Source: Candidatus Sulfotelmatobacter sp. (GTDB taxonomy: Bacteria; Vulcanimicrobiota; Vulcanimicrobiia; Vulcanimicrobiales; Vulcanimicrobiaceae). Taken from it: 64,000 bases of DNA. Positions 24,672 to 34,576 of this stretch are shown here, one piece after another; within the stretch, counting starts at the first letter, position 1, and each line of letters starts with the position of its first letter. The notes beneath the pieces were generated by a model. It saw only the letters and a list, made by a program, of their open reading frames with translations, did no database searches and was not told the DNA's origin. The position numbers were made by a program, and so were the translations under genes. Location: assembly GCA_035504415.1 (NCBI GenBank), contig DATJRY010000005.1:1-64000 (forward strand). Reading direction: 5' to 3'.

Positions 24672-25427
24672 GCCGCCGCTGCCGCCGCACGCTTCGTGCC
24701 ACACGCCGGCCGGCAAGATCAGCAGATCGCCCGGCTCCATCAGCACTTCGGTGACGTCGTCCTCGTCGAACGGCGTCAGTCGCTCCCACGGCTGCGCGCT
24801 GACCGATGGGTCGGCGTATTGCGGCGTGCCGTCGGCGCGGATGCTTCCGTTGGCGCGCGGCCACGTCAACGCGGGGTGATTCGAGAAGCGCCAGGTCTTG
24901 GTGCCTTCGATCTGCAGCGTGCTCGCGATGCGCCCGTCGAAGTGCCAGTTGTATCCCGAGCCCTCGGGCGAAAGATAGGCGTTGAACGAGACCTTGCCCG
25001 GAAACCCGAGCTGACGCTTGATCGCGGCGACGAACGGCGCGAGTTCGGTGACGCGGGTCTCGATCTGCGAGACGCACAGCGTCGCACCGGCGTCGAACAG
25101 CGGCACCGCTTGGTCGAGGCCGGCGCGAAACGCGCTCGAGCGCAGCTCGCCGGCGGCGCGCGGCGCGCCCGACGTGCCCGCCTCGGTCTTCTGGTCGAAG
25201 CTGGCGCGCAAATAGTCGGGTGCGACCGGGCCCGGCGCGAGCGCGCGACCGAAGGCCTCGCGGTCGAAGAAACCGGCATACTTGCCGGGAAAGCCCTTCA
25301 CGTAGAGCGGCTTGCGCGCAAAGTACTCGCGCACGAACGTCTCGGGCGTGACCGGCGCCAGCCAGGCCCGCAGCTCCTCGCCGCTTTTCGCGGCCACCAG
25401 TGGGGTGGGGGAAACGCTCGTCGTCAT
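24081..25427 (-). CDS. JmjC/cupin-4 family 2-oxoglutarate oxygenase
   Basis: 448 residues from ATG 25427. The iron triad is visible: GYNWHFDGRIASTLQIEG (His162, Asp164) and LLILPAGVWHEACG (His244), with WRFSNHP as the co-substrate region. The C-terminal 150 residues form a winged-helix-like tail, as in bacterial ribosomal oxygenases of the RoxA/YcfD group. Known members hydroxylate ribosomal proteins; natural-product oxidation is another possibility. It lies 46 bases after the paoC stop on the same strand and may be co-transcribed. Confidence 0.82.
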   Translation of the reverse strand: MTTSVSPTPLVAAKSGEELRAWLAPVTPETFVREYFARKPLYVKGFPGKYAGFFDREAFGRALAPGPVAPDYLRASFDQKTEAGTSGAPRAAGELRSSAFRAGLDQAVPLFDAGATLCVSQIETRVTELAPFVAAIKRQLGFPGKVSFNAYLSPEGSGYNWHFDGRIASTLQIEGTKTWRFSNHPALTWPRANGSIRADGTPQYADPSVSAQPWERLTPFDEDDVTEVLMEPGDLLILPAGVWHEACGGSGGSLALNLSFTPVSYTQLVGKLLDAALLPEAGWRGPAPVLPGATPGEVDADGVAAISAQLARAAEVLQSLSGDAAAVVRLWQSFVQNGTVAAAMPLAQAHVTTPVQPEQRLRVRSDGNLTATLADGGRTLCLLIGTNRELELVGPAVHFVRRVLAAREFRAADAAQWSDNGAAYAWDDVQTLLTNLAKAGLLEDAPAD

Positions 25428-25473
25428 CGCGGTGCGCTCACCGTTCGGCGCGACGAGCGCCCCTGCCCCTGCC

Positions 25474-27663
25474 CTAGGCCGTGAGCAGGGCCGCCGGCGT
25501 GATCGGCAGCACGCGCACGCGCACGCCGGTCGCATGGTAGACGGCGTTGGCCGTCGCCGCCGCGCTGCCGACGTTGCCGATCTCGCCGATCCCCTTGATG
25601 CCCAGCGGGTTGACCTGCGGGTCGGCTTCGTCGACCAACACGATCTCGACGCTGCCGATGTCGGCGTTGACCGGGACCAGGTAGTTCTCGAGCGTCGCGT
25701 TCATGATCCGGCCGCTGCGCAGGTCCTCCTGCGAACCCTCGTGGAGCGCCATCGAGACGCCCCAGACCGTGCCGCCCAGGAACTGGCTGGTCGCGGTGCG
25801 CGCGTTGACGATGCGGCCGGCGGCGAACGCGCTGACGACGCGCGCCACCTTGACCATCCCGAAGTCCGGGTCGACGTGCACCTCGACGAAGTGCGCGCCG
25901 AACGCGTGCGCCGCGTACGGCTTGGGCGTCGAGCGATCGGCGACGGTCTTCGCCGTCCCCGTGATCGACGTTCGGCCGGCGCGCTGCAAGATCGCCGGAT
26001 ACGTCTCGCTGCGGCCGGCGTCGTGCGCGAGCGCGACGCGGCCGTCGGCGAAGACCAAGTCGTCGTAGCTCGCGCCGTGCAGCGGCCCGTCGGCGCCCGA
26101 GACCAGCGCGGCGAGCTTGCGGCGCAGGTCTTCGCCCGCCGCGGCGACGGCGTTGGCGACGCTGGCCGTCAGCTGCGAGCCGCCGGCCACCGGCGCGTCC
26201 GGCAGCTCGGTGTCGCCCAGCACGAACCGCGCCCGGCTCACCGGCACGCCGGCCGACTCGGCCGCGATCTGCGTGAACGCGGTGTACGCGCCGGTGCCGA
26301 TCTCCACGCCGGCGCTCGAACCGACCACGCTGCCGTCGGCGTTGAGGGTGACGTTCGCGGCCGCGGTCGACCGGTTCGACGGATACGTCGCGGTGCCCAT
26401 GCCCATCCCGACCAGCAGCCCGTCCGGCGTGCGCATCGAGCGCGGCGCCGCCGTGCGACGCGACCAGCCGAACCGCTCGGCGCCCTGCAGATAGCACTGG
26501 CGCAGCGACTTCGAAGACCACGGTTTGCCGCTGTCCGGATCCGACTCGGCGTAGTTGCGCAGCCGCAGCTGCACCGGATCGACGCCGGTCGCGTAGGCCA
26601 GCTCGTCCATCGCCGACTCGAGCGCGAACGACCCGCTCGACTCGCCCGGCGCGCGCATGTAGGTCGGCGTGACCACGTCGTAGCGCACGCCACGGTGGGT
26701 GGTGACCTGATTGGGGACCGCGTACAGCATGCGCGTGATGACCGCGCAGTTCTCGATGAAGTCGTCGTAGCGCGAGACCGACGTGCGCACGTCGTGCGCC
26801 AGCGCGACCAGCGTGCCGTCGTGCCGCGCGCCGATGCGAATGCGCTGCTCGGTGTGCGGCCGGTTGCCGAAGCCGCCGAACATCTCGGGCCGCGTGAGCA
26901 CGATCTTGACCGGGCGCCGCACGATCTTGGCCACCATCGCGGCCAGCAGCGTGTGCGGGTTCGTACCGCCCTTCGACCCGAACGCGCCGCCGACGAAGCG
27001 GGTGATGACGCGCACGTCGGCCGGCGCGATGCCGAGCACCTTCGCGATCGAGTCGCGCCGCGCATCGGGCCCCTGCGAGGCGTCGTAGACGGTCAGTCGC
27101 TCGCCGTTCCAGACGGCCTGCGTCGCATGCGGCTCCATCGGGTTGTGGAACTCGCGCGGCGTCACGTAGTGCAGGTCGAGCTGCACCGGCGCGCCCGCGA
27201 ACGCGGCGGCGAAATCGCCACGGCTGGTGTCGGGCGGGTTGCGGTTGGCGCTCTTGGGCGTGAACTCGTCGGCGCCGCGGCCGTCGATCGTCGTCGTCGG
27301 CGGCTGTTCGACGTAGTGGACGCGCAGGCGCGAAGCGGCGTCGGTCGCGCGTTCGAACGTGTCGGCGACGACCAGCGCCACCGGTTGACGGTCGTACCAC
27401 ACGCGGTCGTCCTGCAGCAGCTTGAGCTTGCGATCCCCCGCGTCGGCGTTGACCTTGGGCGCGTTCTTGAAGGTGAGGATCTCGAGGACGCCCGGTACCG
27501 CGCGCGCTTCGCGCTCGTCGATCGCGACGATCCGGCCCAGCGTGATCGCGCTGGGGACGATGACGCCGTAGACGACGCCCGGCAGCGGCTCCTCGTACGA
27601 GTAGCGCGCCGCGCCGGTGACCTTGGCGACGCCGTCGACGCGCGGGACGCCCGGCCCGATCAC
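25474..27663 (-). CDS. paoC: Molybdopterin-binding subunit of aldehyde oxidoreductase (PaoC-like)
   Basis: 729 residues, a full-length xanthine oxidase-family large subunit. Markers are PRVDGVAKVTGAARYSYEEP at the start, FVGGAFGSKGG near residue 240, MRAPGESSGSFALESAMDEL (Moco and active-site region) and NPLGIKGIGEIGNVGSAAA, which carries the base-catalyst Glu (GIGE). PaoC oxidises aldehydes to acids. GTG 27663 overlaps the FAD subunit stop by four bases, so the three subunits form one operon. Confidence 0.9.
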   Translation of the reverse strand: MIGPGVPRVDGVAKVTGAARYSYEEPLPGVVYGVIVPSAITLGRIVAIDEREARAVPGVLEILTFKNAPKVNADAGDRKLKLLQDDRVWYDRQPVALVVADTFERATDAASRLRVHYVEQPPTTTIDGRGADEFTPKSANRNPPDTSRGDFAAAFAGAPVQLDLHYVTPREFHNPMEPHATQAVWNGERLTVYDASQGPDARRDSIAKVLGIAPADVRVITRFVGGAFGSKGGTNPHTLLAAMVAKIVRRPVKIVLTRPEMFGGFGNRPHTEQRIRIGARHDGTLVALAHDVRTSVSRYDDFIENCAVITRMLYAVPNQVTTHRGVRYDVVTPTYMRAPGESSGSFALESAMDELAYATGVDPVQLRLRNYAESDPDSGKPWSSKSLRQCYLQGAERFGWSRRTAAPRSMRTPDGLLVGMGMGTATYPSNRSTAAANVTLNADGSVVGSSAGVEIGTGAYTAFTQIAAESAGVPVSRARFVLGDTELPDAPVAGGSQLTASVANAVAAAGEDLRRKLAALVSGADGPLHGASYDDLVFADGRVALAHDAGRSETYPAILQRAGRTSITGTAKTVADRSTPKPYAAHAFGAHFVEVHVDPDFGMVKVARVVSAFAAGRIVNARTATSQFLGGTVWGVSMALHEGSQEDLRSGRIMNATLENYLVPVNADIGSVEIVLVDEADPQVNPLGIKGIGEIGNVGSAAATANAVYHATGVRVRVLPITPAALLTA

Positions 27664-28646
27664 GCCGCACCCCCGACCAGCGCCAGCGCGCGCACCATCG
27701 CGTTGCGCGCCAGCGTCGTCTTGAAGGCGTTGAGCCGCTGCGGTTTGGCGGCCGCCAACTCCGCCTGGGCGGCGGCCAGGTACGTCGCTCGGCTCGCCGG
27801 CTTGCCGATCAGCGCCGCCTCCGCCGCATGGGCCCGCCAGGGCTTCGCGGCCACGCCGCCGAGCGCGAGCCGCGCGGCGCGGATGACGCCGTGGCGCACG
27901 TCCAGCCCGGCCGCCACCGAGACGAGCGCGAAGGCGAACGAGTTGCGATCGCGCACCTTGAGGTACGCGCTGTTGCGCGTCAGCGCGGTGGGCACGAAGC
28001 TGATCGCTTCGATCAGCTCGTCGCGGCCGAGGATCGTGTCGCGCTCAGGGTCCTCGCCCGGCAGCCGGTGGAAGCCGTCGAACGAGAGGGTGCGCCGGCC
28101 GTGCGGGCCCAGCAGATGGATCGTCGCGTCGGCCGTCAGCAGCGCGACGGCCAGGTCCGAGGGATGGACGCAGATGCAGCGCGGGCTGGCCCCGAAGATC
28201 GCCATCTGCCGGTCGTCGCCGCCGATGGCGGTACAGCCCTCACCGTTGCGGCGCTTGTTGCACGCTTGGGTCACGTCGCGGAAGTACACGCAGCGCGTGC
28301 GCTGCATGACGTTGCCGCCGATGGTGGCCATGTTGCGGACCTGCGGCGAGGCGCTCAGCGCCAGCGCCCGCGCGATCGCCGGCGCCGCGGCGCGCACGTG
28401 CTCATCGTCGGCGACGTCGTTCATCTTGGCCAACGCGCCGATCCGCAGCGTCCCGTCGGATCGGGTCTCGATCTGCGCCAGCGGCAGCGCGCCGATGTCG
28501 ATCAGCGTCGCCGGCGTCGCGCAGCCGATCTTCATCAGGTCGATCAGCGTCGTGCCGCCGGCCAAGAACGCGGCGTGCGGCTGCGTCGCGAGAGCGCGCT
28601 GCGCCTCGTCGGCGCCGGTGACGCGCACGTAGGCGAACGGCCGCAT
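27660..28646 (-). CDS. paoB: FAD-binding subunit of aldehyde oxidoreductase (PaoB-like)
   Basis: 328 residues. FAD contacts are FLAGGTTLIDLMK near residue 30 and MATIGGNVMQRTRC near residue 110. The following CVYFRDVTQACNKRRNGEGC is the cysteine-rich insert that holds an extra 4Fe-4S cluster in the PaoB/HcrB group, absent from ordinary xanthine dehydrogenases. It relays electrons between the Fe-S subunit and the molybdenum site. ATG 28646 overlaps the paoA stop by one base (TGATG). Confidence 0.9.
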   Translation of the reverse strand: MRPFAYVRVTGADEAQRALATQPHAAFLAGGTTLIDLMKIGCATPATLIDIGALPLAQIETRSDGTLRIGALAKMNDVADDEHVRAAAPAIARALALSASPQVRNMATIGGNVMQRTRCVYFRDVTQACNKRRNGEGCTAIGGDDRQMAIFGASPRCICVHPSDLAVALLTADATIHLLGPHGRRTLSFDGFHRLPGEDPERDTILGRDELIEAISFVPTALTRNSAYLKVRDRNSFAFALVSVAAGLDVRHGVIRAARLALGGVAAKPWRAHAAEAALIGKPASRATYLAAAQAELAAAKPQRLNAFKTTLARNAMVRALALVGGAA

Positions 28647-29248
28647 CAGCCGGCACCGCCGGCCGCGCGCACCGCCGCGACGATGTGCGGGTAGGCCCCG
28701 CAGCGGCAGATGTTGCCGCTCATCTGCTCGCGCACGCTGTCCGCGTCGAGCGGCCGTTTCTCGTTGAGCAGGCCGACCGCCGAGCAGATCTGTCCGGGCG
28801 TGCAGTAGCCGCACTGGAACGCGTCCTGGTCGATGAACGCCTGCTGCACCGGGTGCAGCGTGCCCTCGTGCGCCAAACCCTCGATCGTGGTGACGGCTTT
28901 GCCTTCGACCGCGATCGCCAGCGTCAAGCAGCTGTTGACGCGGCGGCCGTCGACCAGCACCGTGCAGGCGCCGCACTGGCCTTGATCGCAGCCCTTCTTC
29001 GTCCCGGTCAACCCGAGCCGTTCGCGCAACGCGTCGAGCAGCGTCACTCGCGGCTCGATGGTCAGCGCACGCCGCTGGCCGTTGACCGTGAGCGCGACCG
29101 CGACCGGGCGCGGGCCGCGCGGCGCGACGGTGACGGCGACGATTTGACGCGCAACGAGCAGCTGCGGTCGCAGCCCGATGCCGAACGCGACGGCCGGCAG
29201 CGCGGAAGCGACCAGAAACCGGCGGCGCGAGAGCTTGCCTGACGGCAC
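28646..29248 (-). CDS. paoA: 2Fe-2S subunit of aldehyde oxidoreductase with Tat signal (PaoA-like)
   Basis: 200 residues from GTG 29248. A twin-arginine signal (KLSRRRFLVASALPAVAFG) implies export of the folded complex. Two 2Fe-2S clusters are bound by CDQGQCGACTVLVDGRRVNSC and by CGYCTPGQICSA with NICRCGAYPHIV. GGGAGG-type Shine-Dalgarno sequence sits 7 bases before the start. As first gene of the operon it controls PaoABC expression. In E. coli the homologous complex detoxifies aromatic aldehydes in the periplasm. Confidence 0.92.
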   Translation of the reverse strand: MPSGKLSRRRFLVASALPAVAFGIGLRPQLLVARQIVAVTVAPRGPRPVAVALTVNGQRRALTIEPRVTLLDALRERLGLTGTKKGCDQGQCGACTVLVDGRRVNSCLTLAIAVEGKAVTTIEGLAHEGTLHPVQQAFIDQDAFQCGYCTPGQICSAVGLLNEKRPLDADSVREQMSGNICRCGAYPHIVAAVRAAGGAG

Positions 29249-29282
29249 GAGCGATCCTCCCTGACAGATCGCTGCTGGTATA

Positions 29283-29297
29283 CCCCGCGCGGCGGGG
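29283..29297. terminator. Hairpin between paoA and the upstream small gene
   Basis: CCCCGC, loop GCG, GCGGGG forms a 6-bp stem 9 bases after the stop of the 112-residue gene. There is no T-run, so it is a weak intrinsic terminator or a leader structure for paoA. Confidence 0.3.
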
Positions 29298-29305
29298 CCT
29301 CGACG

Positions 29306-29644
29306 CTAAGGAGCCGTCGGCCGGCGCAGCTCGACGTTCCCGCGCGGCGGGAACGTGAGCGCATTTTTCCCCGGGATCCCGACCGAGGTGTAGGTGTCGC
29401 CGGTGCGCACCCCGACCGCGAACGCCGGCCGCACGTCCGGCCCCTCGTCGGCCCATCGCCGGGTGGGCCCGAAGCAGATCTCGACCCGATCGCCGGTGCG
29501 CACGTTCTTCAAGAACCCCTTGCCGTTGTCGTCGCCCCAGACCTCGAAGGCCGTGCCGTCGGCGAGCGTGACCTCGCCGACCTGATAGTGCGCCGGTCCG
29601 GTCGGCTGTCGAATCGCGGCCACCGGCCCCGCATCGCAGATCAC
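29306..29644 (-). CDS. Hypothetical protein
   Basis: 112 residues from GTG 29644. The sequence looks like a small beta-barrel (VGEVTLADGTAFEVWGDD, then FLKNVRTGDRVEICFGPTRR), with no signal peptide and no family I recognise. It lies between the stalk-domain gene and paoA on the same strand, 34 bases after the former. Codon use resembles its neighbours, so it is probably real. Confidence 0.5.
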   Translation of the reverse strand: MICDAGPVAAIRQPTGPAHYQVGEVTLADGTAFEVWGDDNGKGFLKNVRTGDRVEICFGPTRRWADEGPDVRPAFAVGVRTGDTYTSVGIPGKNALTFPPRGNVELRRPTAP

Positions 29645-29678
29645 GGCGTCATTCTAGCGACGAATCGTGTGGAGCGCG

Positions 29679-30132
29679 TTACGGTTCGTCGTCGGAGGCG
29701 CCGGCGACGAAGACGCCCGGCGAGCGGACGACTACGCGATCGCGGCGCGCGTCGAAGCGCACCGTCGAACCGAAGGCCGTCGCGATCGTCGCGCTGGCGA
29801 CCATCGTGCGGCCGCGGACCGTGAACGGCGCGTGCGCCAAAACGATGCGGTGCCCGTTGAGGTTGGCGCGATCGGTCCCGGCACGCATCACGAGCACGTC
29901 GGTGCCCTTGCGCACCGTGATCGCGCCGCTGTGCGTATCGAAGCTCATCTGGGCGCCCGAGGCTTCGGCGACCGCGCGCAACGGCAAGAAGGCGCGGCCG
30001 TCCGCGGTGGTGACCGGCGAGACGTCCGAGGCGATCCGCTGCCCGTCGACGCTGACCGAGGCCGGGGTCGACAAGGCGACCGCCAGTGACGCGACCAGGG
30101 CGGTCACGGCGGTGGCGATCACTAGGCGGAGG

Positions 30133-30152
<20 letters not shown>
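29679..30152 (-). CDS. Exported stalk/copper amine oxidase N-terminal-like domain protein
   Basis: 157 residues from GTG 30152. An N-terminal hydrophobic segment (VIATAVTALVASLAVALSTP) acts as signal or anchor. Two repeats of the stalk domain follow: VSVDGQRIASDVSP with RAFLPLRAVAEASGAQMSFD, and NGHRIVLAHAPFTVRGRTMV with VASATIATAFGSTVRFDARR. The domain is common in secreted proteins that bind cell-wall material. The start overlaps the ispG end by 20 bases, so it is the last member of the rpsB-ispG cluster or rides on it. Confidence 0.72.
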
Positions 30153-31287
<1,135 letters not shown>

Positions 31288-31318
31288 TTTAACGGCGCTC
31301 CGCCCCAGGCTCCGCGCC

Positions 31319-31337
31319 CCCCACGCCATGCGTGGGG
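31319..31337 (-). promoter_or_regulatory. Perfect hairpin upstream of ispG with an ATG in its loop
   Basis: CCCCACGC, loop CAT, GCGTGGGG is an 8-bp perfect stem. On the minus strand the loop is ATG, the more distant candidate start of ispG. It could terminate rseP transcripts or limit ispG initiation; there is no T-run. The remaining bases between rseP and ispG (31338-31446) hold a 36-codon frame (31289-31399) of doubtful meaning. Confidence 0.4.
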
Positions 31338-31446
31338 CCCCCGAACCGCCCTCGCCGCGACGTGTCGAAGCGGGGACGATTCTTCTGCGCTCGGTCCATC
31401 ACGGTAATCTCTACGAGAAACACGGGCTGTTCGACCTTCCCTGGCG

Positions 31447-32547
31447 TTAGAACGCCGTTTGGCCCGCCAGGGCCGAGGCGATGTCGTGGAACGAGACCAG
31501 CAGCATCAGCACGATCAGGACCGCGATGCCGCCGAAGTGCACCAGCGCCTCCTTCTCGGGGTCGACCGGTTTGCCGCGCAGCATCTCTACCACGATGAAC
31601 GCACCGCGACCGCCGTCGAGTGCCGGGATCGGCAACAAGTTGAAGATGCCCAGCGAGGTCGAGATCATCGCCGCGATCGCGACGAAGAAGAACGGGCCGA
31701 ACTCCTGTGCCTGACTGGCCGCGCGCGCCATCCCGATCGGGCCTTGCACTTGGCCGATGACCGACGCGGGGTGGACGATCAGACCGCCCAGCGCGCCGAG
31801 CGTCGCCGACCACACGAAGGCGAACTCGCGCCAGCTGTAGCTGAGCGCCTCGGCGATGCCGACCCGCTGCGTGGTGGGCAGCGGCGTGAAGCCCAGGTGC
31901 CCGTTCTTCGGATCCGCCGCCATGCCGACCGGCGTGAGCGTGAGCGCGTGGTCGACGCCGTTGCGCTGATAGACGACGCGCAGTGGCTTGCCGAGCGCGC
32001 CGTGGATCGTTCGCACCAGCACGGTTCCGTCGGTCATCGGCTTGCCGTCGATCGAGACGATCTTGTCGCCGGCTTGCAGGCCGGCGTTGGCGGCCGGCAG
32101 GTGCGGGACCAGCTCGTAGATCGTCGTCGTCGGCGCTTCGGCCGGAATCCCGAACGCGAGCGCGCCGCCGAACAGCAGCACCAGCGCGACGATGAAGTTG
32201 GCGATCGGCCCGGCCAGCACGATCCCCAGGCGCGTCAACGGCGTCTTGGCCTGGAAGTTGTCGGGATCGTGCTTGACGCCGGTGCGGAACTCGCGCTGCT
32301 GCTCGGCCTCGTTGGTCTTGCCGTCCTCGCCCTTCATCTGGCAGTAGCCGCCGATGGGGAGCAGGTTGAAGCGGTAGTTGGTCCCACTGCGCGGCGAGGT
32401 CCACTTGGCCAGCGTCGGCCCCATCCCGACCGCGAAGTCGGTGACCTTCACGCCGGAACGGCGGGCGACCAAGAAGTGGCCGTATTCGTGGAGCACCACG
32501 AGCACAGAGAGCATCAGCAGGTAGACGACCAGGCGTTCGAGGGTCAT
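31447..32547 (-). CDS. rseP: Site-2 intramembrane zinc metalloprotease
   Basis: 366 residues. The first helix carries HEYGH (His20, Glu21, His24), a PDZ domain covers about 140-220 (LPAANAGLQAGDKIVSIDG), and the last catalytic helix contains NLLPIPALDGGR. This is the RseP/YluC layout. It cleaves membrane-embedded anti-sigma factors or signal peptides after a first cut by another protease. ATG 32547 overlaps the dxr stop by four bases. Its placement after dxr is the common bacterial order. Confidence 0.95.
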   Translation of the reverse strand: MTLERLVVYLLMLSVLVVLHEYGHFLVARRSGVKVTDFAVGMGPTLAKWTSPRSGTNYRFNLLPIGGYCQMKGEDGKTNEAEQQREFRTGVKHDPDNFQAKTPLTRLGIVLAGPIANFIVALVLLFGGALAFGIPAEAPTTTIYELVPHLPAANAGLQAGDKIVSIDGKPMTDGTVLVRTIHGALGKPLRVVYQRNGVDHALTLTPVGMAADPKNGHLGFTPLPTTQRVGIAEALSYSWREFAFVWSATLGALGGLIVHPASVIGQVQGPIGMARAASQAQEFGPFFFVAIAAMISTSLGIFNLLPIPALDGGRGAFIVVEMLRGKPVDPEKEALVHFGGIAVLIVLMLLVSFHDIASALAGQTAF

Positions 32548-33698
32548 GAGCTCCGTACGGTTCCGGCCGCCCGCGCGTCCACGAACGCTCGCGCCGCTTC
32601 GCGAGCCGAGCGGTCTGCGACGCGCACCGCTGCCAGACTCAAGTCTTCATAGTCGACCCGTTCGAGCGCGGTTTCGATGCACGGGGCGATCTCACCGAAG
32701 CGTAACGTCCCCGCGACGAACGCGGCGACCGCCACCTCGTTGGCGGCCGAGACGACCGCCGGCGCGGTCCCGCCGCGGCGCAGCGCCTCGTAGGCCAGTC
32801 CCAGGCACGGGAACCGTTCGAGGTCGGGCCGTTCGAAGGCCAGCGTCGTGGCCGGCATCCCGCGCTCGCCGCCCAGCGCCGCCAGCGCGTCCGCGAAGGG
32901 ACGGTCGGCGAGCCGGTCCGGATAGGCCAGGGCGTAGCCGATCGGTAGCCGCATGTCCGGCGCGGCCAGCTGGCCCAGCACGTTGCCGTCGGTGAAGACG
33001 ACGAAGCCGTGGGCGACCGAGGTGCGGTGCACCAGGACCTGGACGCGCTCGCCGGGGACTCCGAACAGCTGCGAGGCTTCGATGACTTCGAGCCCCTTGT
33101 TCATCATCGTCGCGGAGTCGATGGTGTTCTTGACACCCATCTGCCAGGTCGGGTGGGCCAGCGCGTCGGCCACCGTCGCGTCGGCCATCTCCGCGCGGCT
33201 GCGCGTCCAGAACGGGCCGCCGGAGGCGGTCAGCACGATCGCGGCGACCCGCTCGGGCCGCGCGCCCTGCAGGCACTGGAAGATCGCCGAGTGCTCGCTG
33301 TCCACCGGCAGCAGCTTGGCCCCGCTGCGCGCCGCGTGCTCGACCAGCAAATGGCCGGCGGCGACGATCAGCTCCTTGTTGGCCAGCGCGACGTCGGTGC
33401 CCCGATCGACCGCCGCGAAGACGGCTTCGAAGGCGACCGCGCCGTCGGTGGCGGCCAGCACGACGTCGGCGCCGGTGCGCGTCGCGACCGCCATCAACCC
33501 GTCCGGCCCGTCGCCCGCGGTGGTGGCGATCCGCGGGCCATGCCGGGCAGCCTGCTGCGCCAGCAGCTCGGCGTTGCGCCCCGCCGCCAGCCCGACCACC
33601 TCGAAGCGCTCGGGGTGCCGTTCGATCACGTCCAGCGCCTGCCGCCCGATGCTCCCCGTCGAGCCGAGAATGGCGACGCGCTTGCGCGAGCCGGTCAT
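32544..33698 (-). CDS. dxr: 1-deoxy-D-xylulose-5-phosphate reductoisomerase
   Basis: 384 residues from ATG 33698. It starts with RVAILGSTGSIGRQALDVIE (NADPH fold), then VALANKELIVAAG, LPVDSEHSAIFQCLQG (metal-binding Asp/Glu), KNTIDSATMMNKGLEVIEA and VLVHRTSVAHGFV, a variant of the flexible-loop region. It converts DXP to MEP, the committed step of the MEP pathway. It overlaps cdsA and rseP by four bases at either end. Confidence 0.95.
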   Translation of the reverse strand: MTGSRKRVAILGSTGSIGRQALDVIERHPERFEVVGLAAGRNAELLAQQAARHGPRIATTAGDGPDGLMAVATRTGADVVLAATDGAVAFEAVFAAVDRGTDVALANKELIVAAGHLLVEHAARSGAKLLPVDSEHSAIFQCLQGARPERVAAIVLTASGGPFWTRSRAEMADATVADALAHPTWQMGVKNTIDSATMMNKGLEVIEASQLFGVPGERVQVLVHRTSVAHGFVVFTDGNVLGQLAAPDMRLPIGYALAYPDRLADRPFADALAALGGERGMPATTLAFERPDLERFPCLGLAYEALRRGGTAPAVVSAANEVAVAAFVAGTLRFGEIAPCIETALERVDYEDLSLAAVRVADRSAREAARAFVDARAAGTVRSS

Positions 33699-34576
33699 GA
33701 ATTGTCCCAACGGTACTGCGAGATCACGCCGATGAGATACAACGCGAAGTAGAACGCGATCCCGCCGAACAGGTAGGAATCGAAGCGGTCCAGGACGCCG
33801 CCGTGGCCGGCGATCAGCGAGCCCGCGTCCTTGACCTTGGCGTCGCGCTTGAGGGCGCTCTCGACCAGGTCGCCGGCTTGCGCCGCGATCGAGGTGATCG
33901 CCGCGACAATCATCCCCTGCCACCAGGAGACGTGCACCCACGGCACGAGCACGATCGCCGCACCCGCCGCCAGCGCCGCGACGAAGCCGCCCAGCGCGCC
34001 CTCGACGGTCTTCTTCGGCGAGAGGCGGGTGAGTTGGTGACGGCCGATCGCGCTGCCGACCAGCATCGCGAAGATGTCGGTGAAGGCGATGATCACGATG
34101 ATCCACGACGTCCACACGATCCCGTCGTGCAGCGCGCGAATGGCGATGAAGTACGTGATCAGCTTGCCGACGTAGAGCACGCCGAGCAGCGTGAACGCGC
34201 TGCGCGCGAGGTAGCCGGAGTCGGCGGTGAAGGTCGCGACGCCGAGCGCGACGACGATCGTCGCGCCGAGCAGAATCCCCTCGTAACGATGAATGAGCCC
34301 GAAGTGCGTCAGCACGACGTACGCCCACGTCGCGGCCATCGCGACCGGCAGCTCGAGCTGCGCGCCCTTGCGGGCGGACAACCCGGCGAACTCGTACAGA
34401 CAACCGGTCGCGATCAGCAGCACCAGCACGGTGAACGCCGGCGACCAGGCGACGCACGCGAAGCCGACGGCCGCGAGCAGCAGCCCGATCAGGATGCGCC
34501 GCGCGCCGATCCCGCCCGAACGGCGCGGTTCGTTGGCTGTGGTCGCGGCCGGCGCGGTCGTGGTCGTGGTCGTCAC
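33695..34576 (-). CDS. cdsA: Phosphatidate cytidylyltransferase
   Basis: 293 residues with about eight membrane helices. The signature near the C-terminus is KRDAKVKDAGSLIAGHGGVL followed by DRFDS, with SPKKTVEGALGGF before it. It makes CDP-diacylglycerol for phospholipid synthesis. The N-terminal 25 residues are a Thr/Ala-rich tail before the first helix. Overlaps with uppS and dxr (ATGA at each end) show that phospholipid and isoprenoid genes are translated together. Confidence 0.95.
   Translation of the reverse strand: MTTTTTTAPAATTANEPRRSGGIGARRILIGLLLAAVGFACVAWSPAFTVLVLLIATGCLYEFAGLSARKGAQLELPVAMAATWAYVVLTHFGLIHRYEGILLGATIVVALGVATFTADSGYLARSAFTLLGVLYVGKLITYFIAIRALHDGIVWTSWIIVIIAFTDIFAMLVGSAIGRHQLTRLSPKKTVEGALGGFVAALAAGAAIVLVPWVHVSWWQGMIVAAITSIAAQAGDLVESALKRDAKVKDAGSLIAGHGGVLDRFDSYLFGGIAFYFALYLIGVISQYRWDNS

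Noticed and set aside
25312-28632. Long plus-strand frame opposite the pao operon
   Set aside because: It has no recognisable domain, is Arg-rich, and the opposite strand carries three full oxidoreductase subunits.
29283-29297. Strong intrinsic terminator
   Set aside because: The stem is good but there is no T-run; kept only as a low-confidence hairpin.
31289-31399. 36-codon leader peptide before ispG
   Set aside because: No ribosome site, and the frame simply extends a shadow of rseP.
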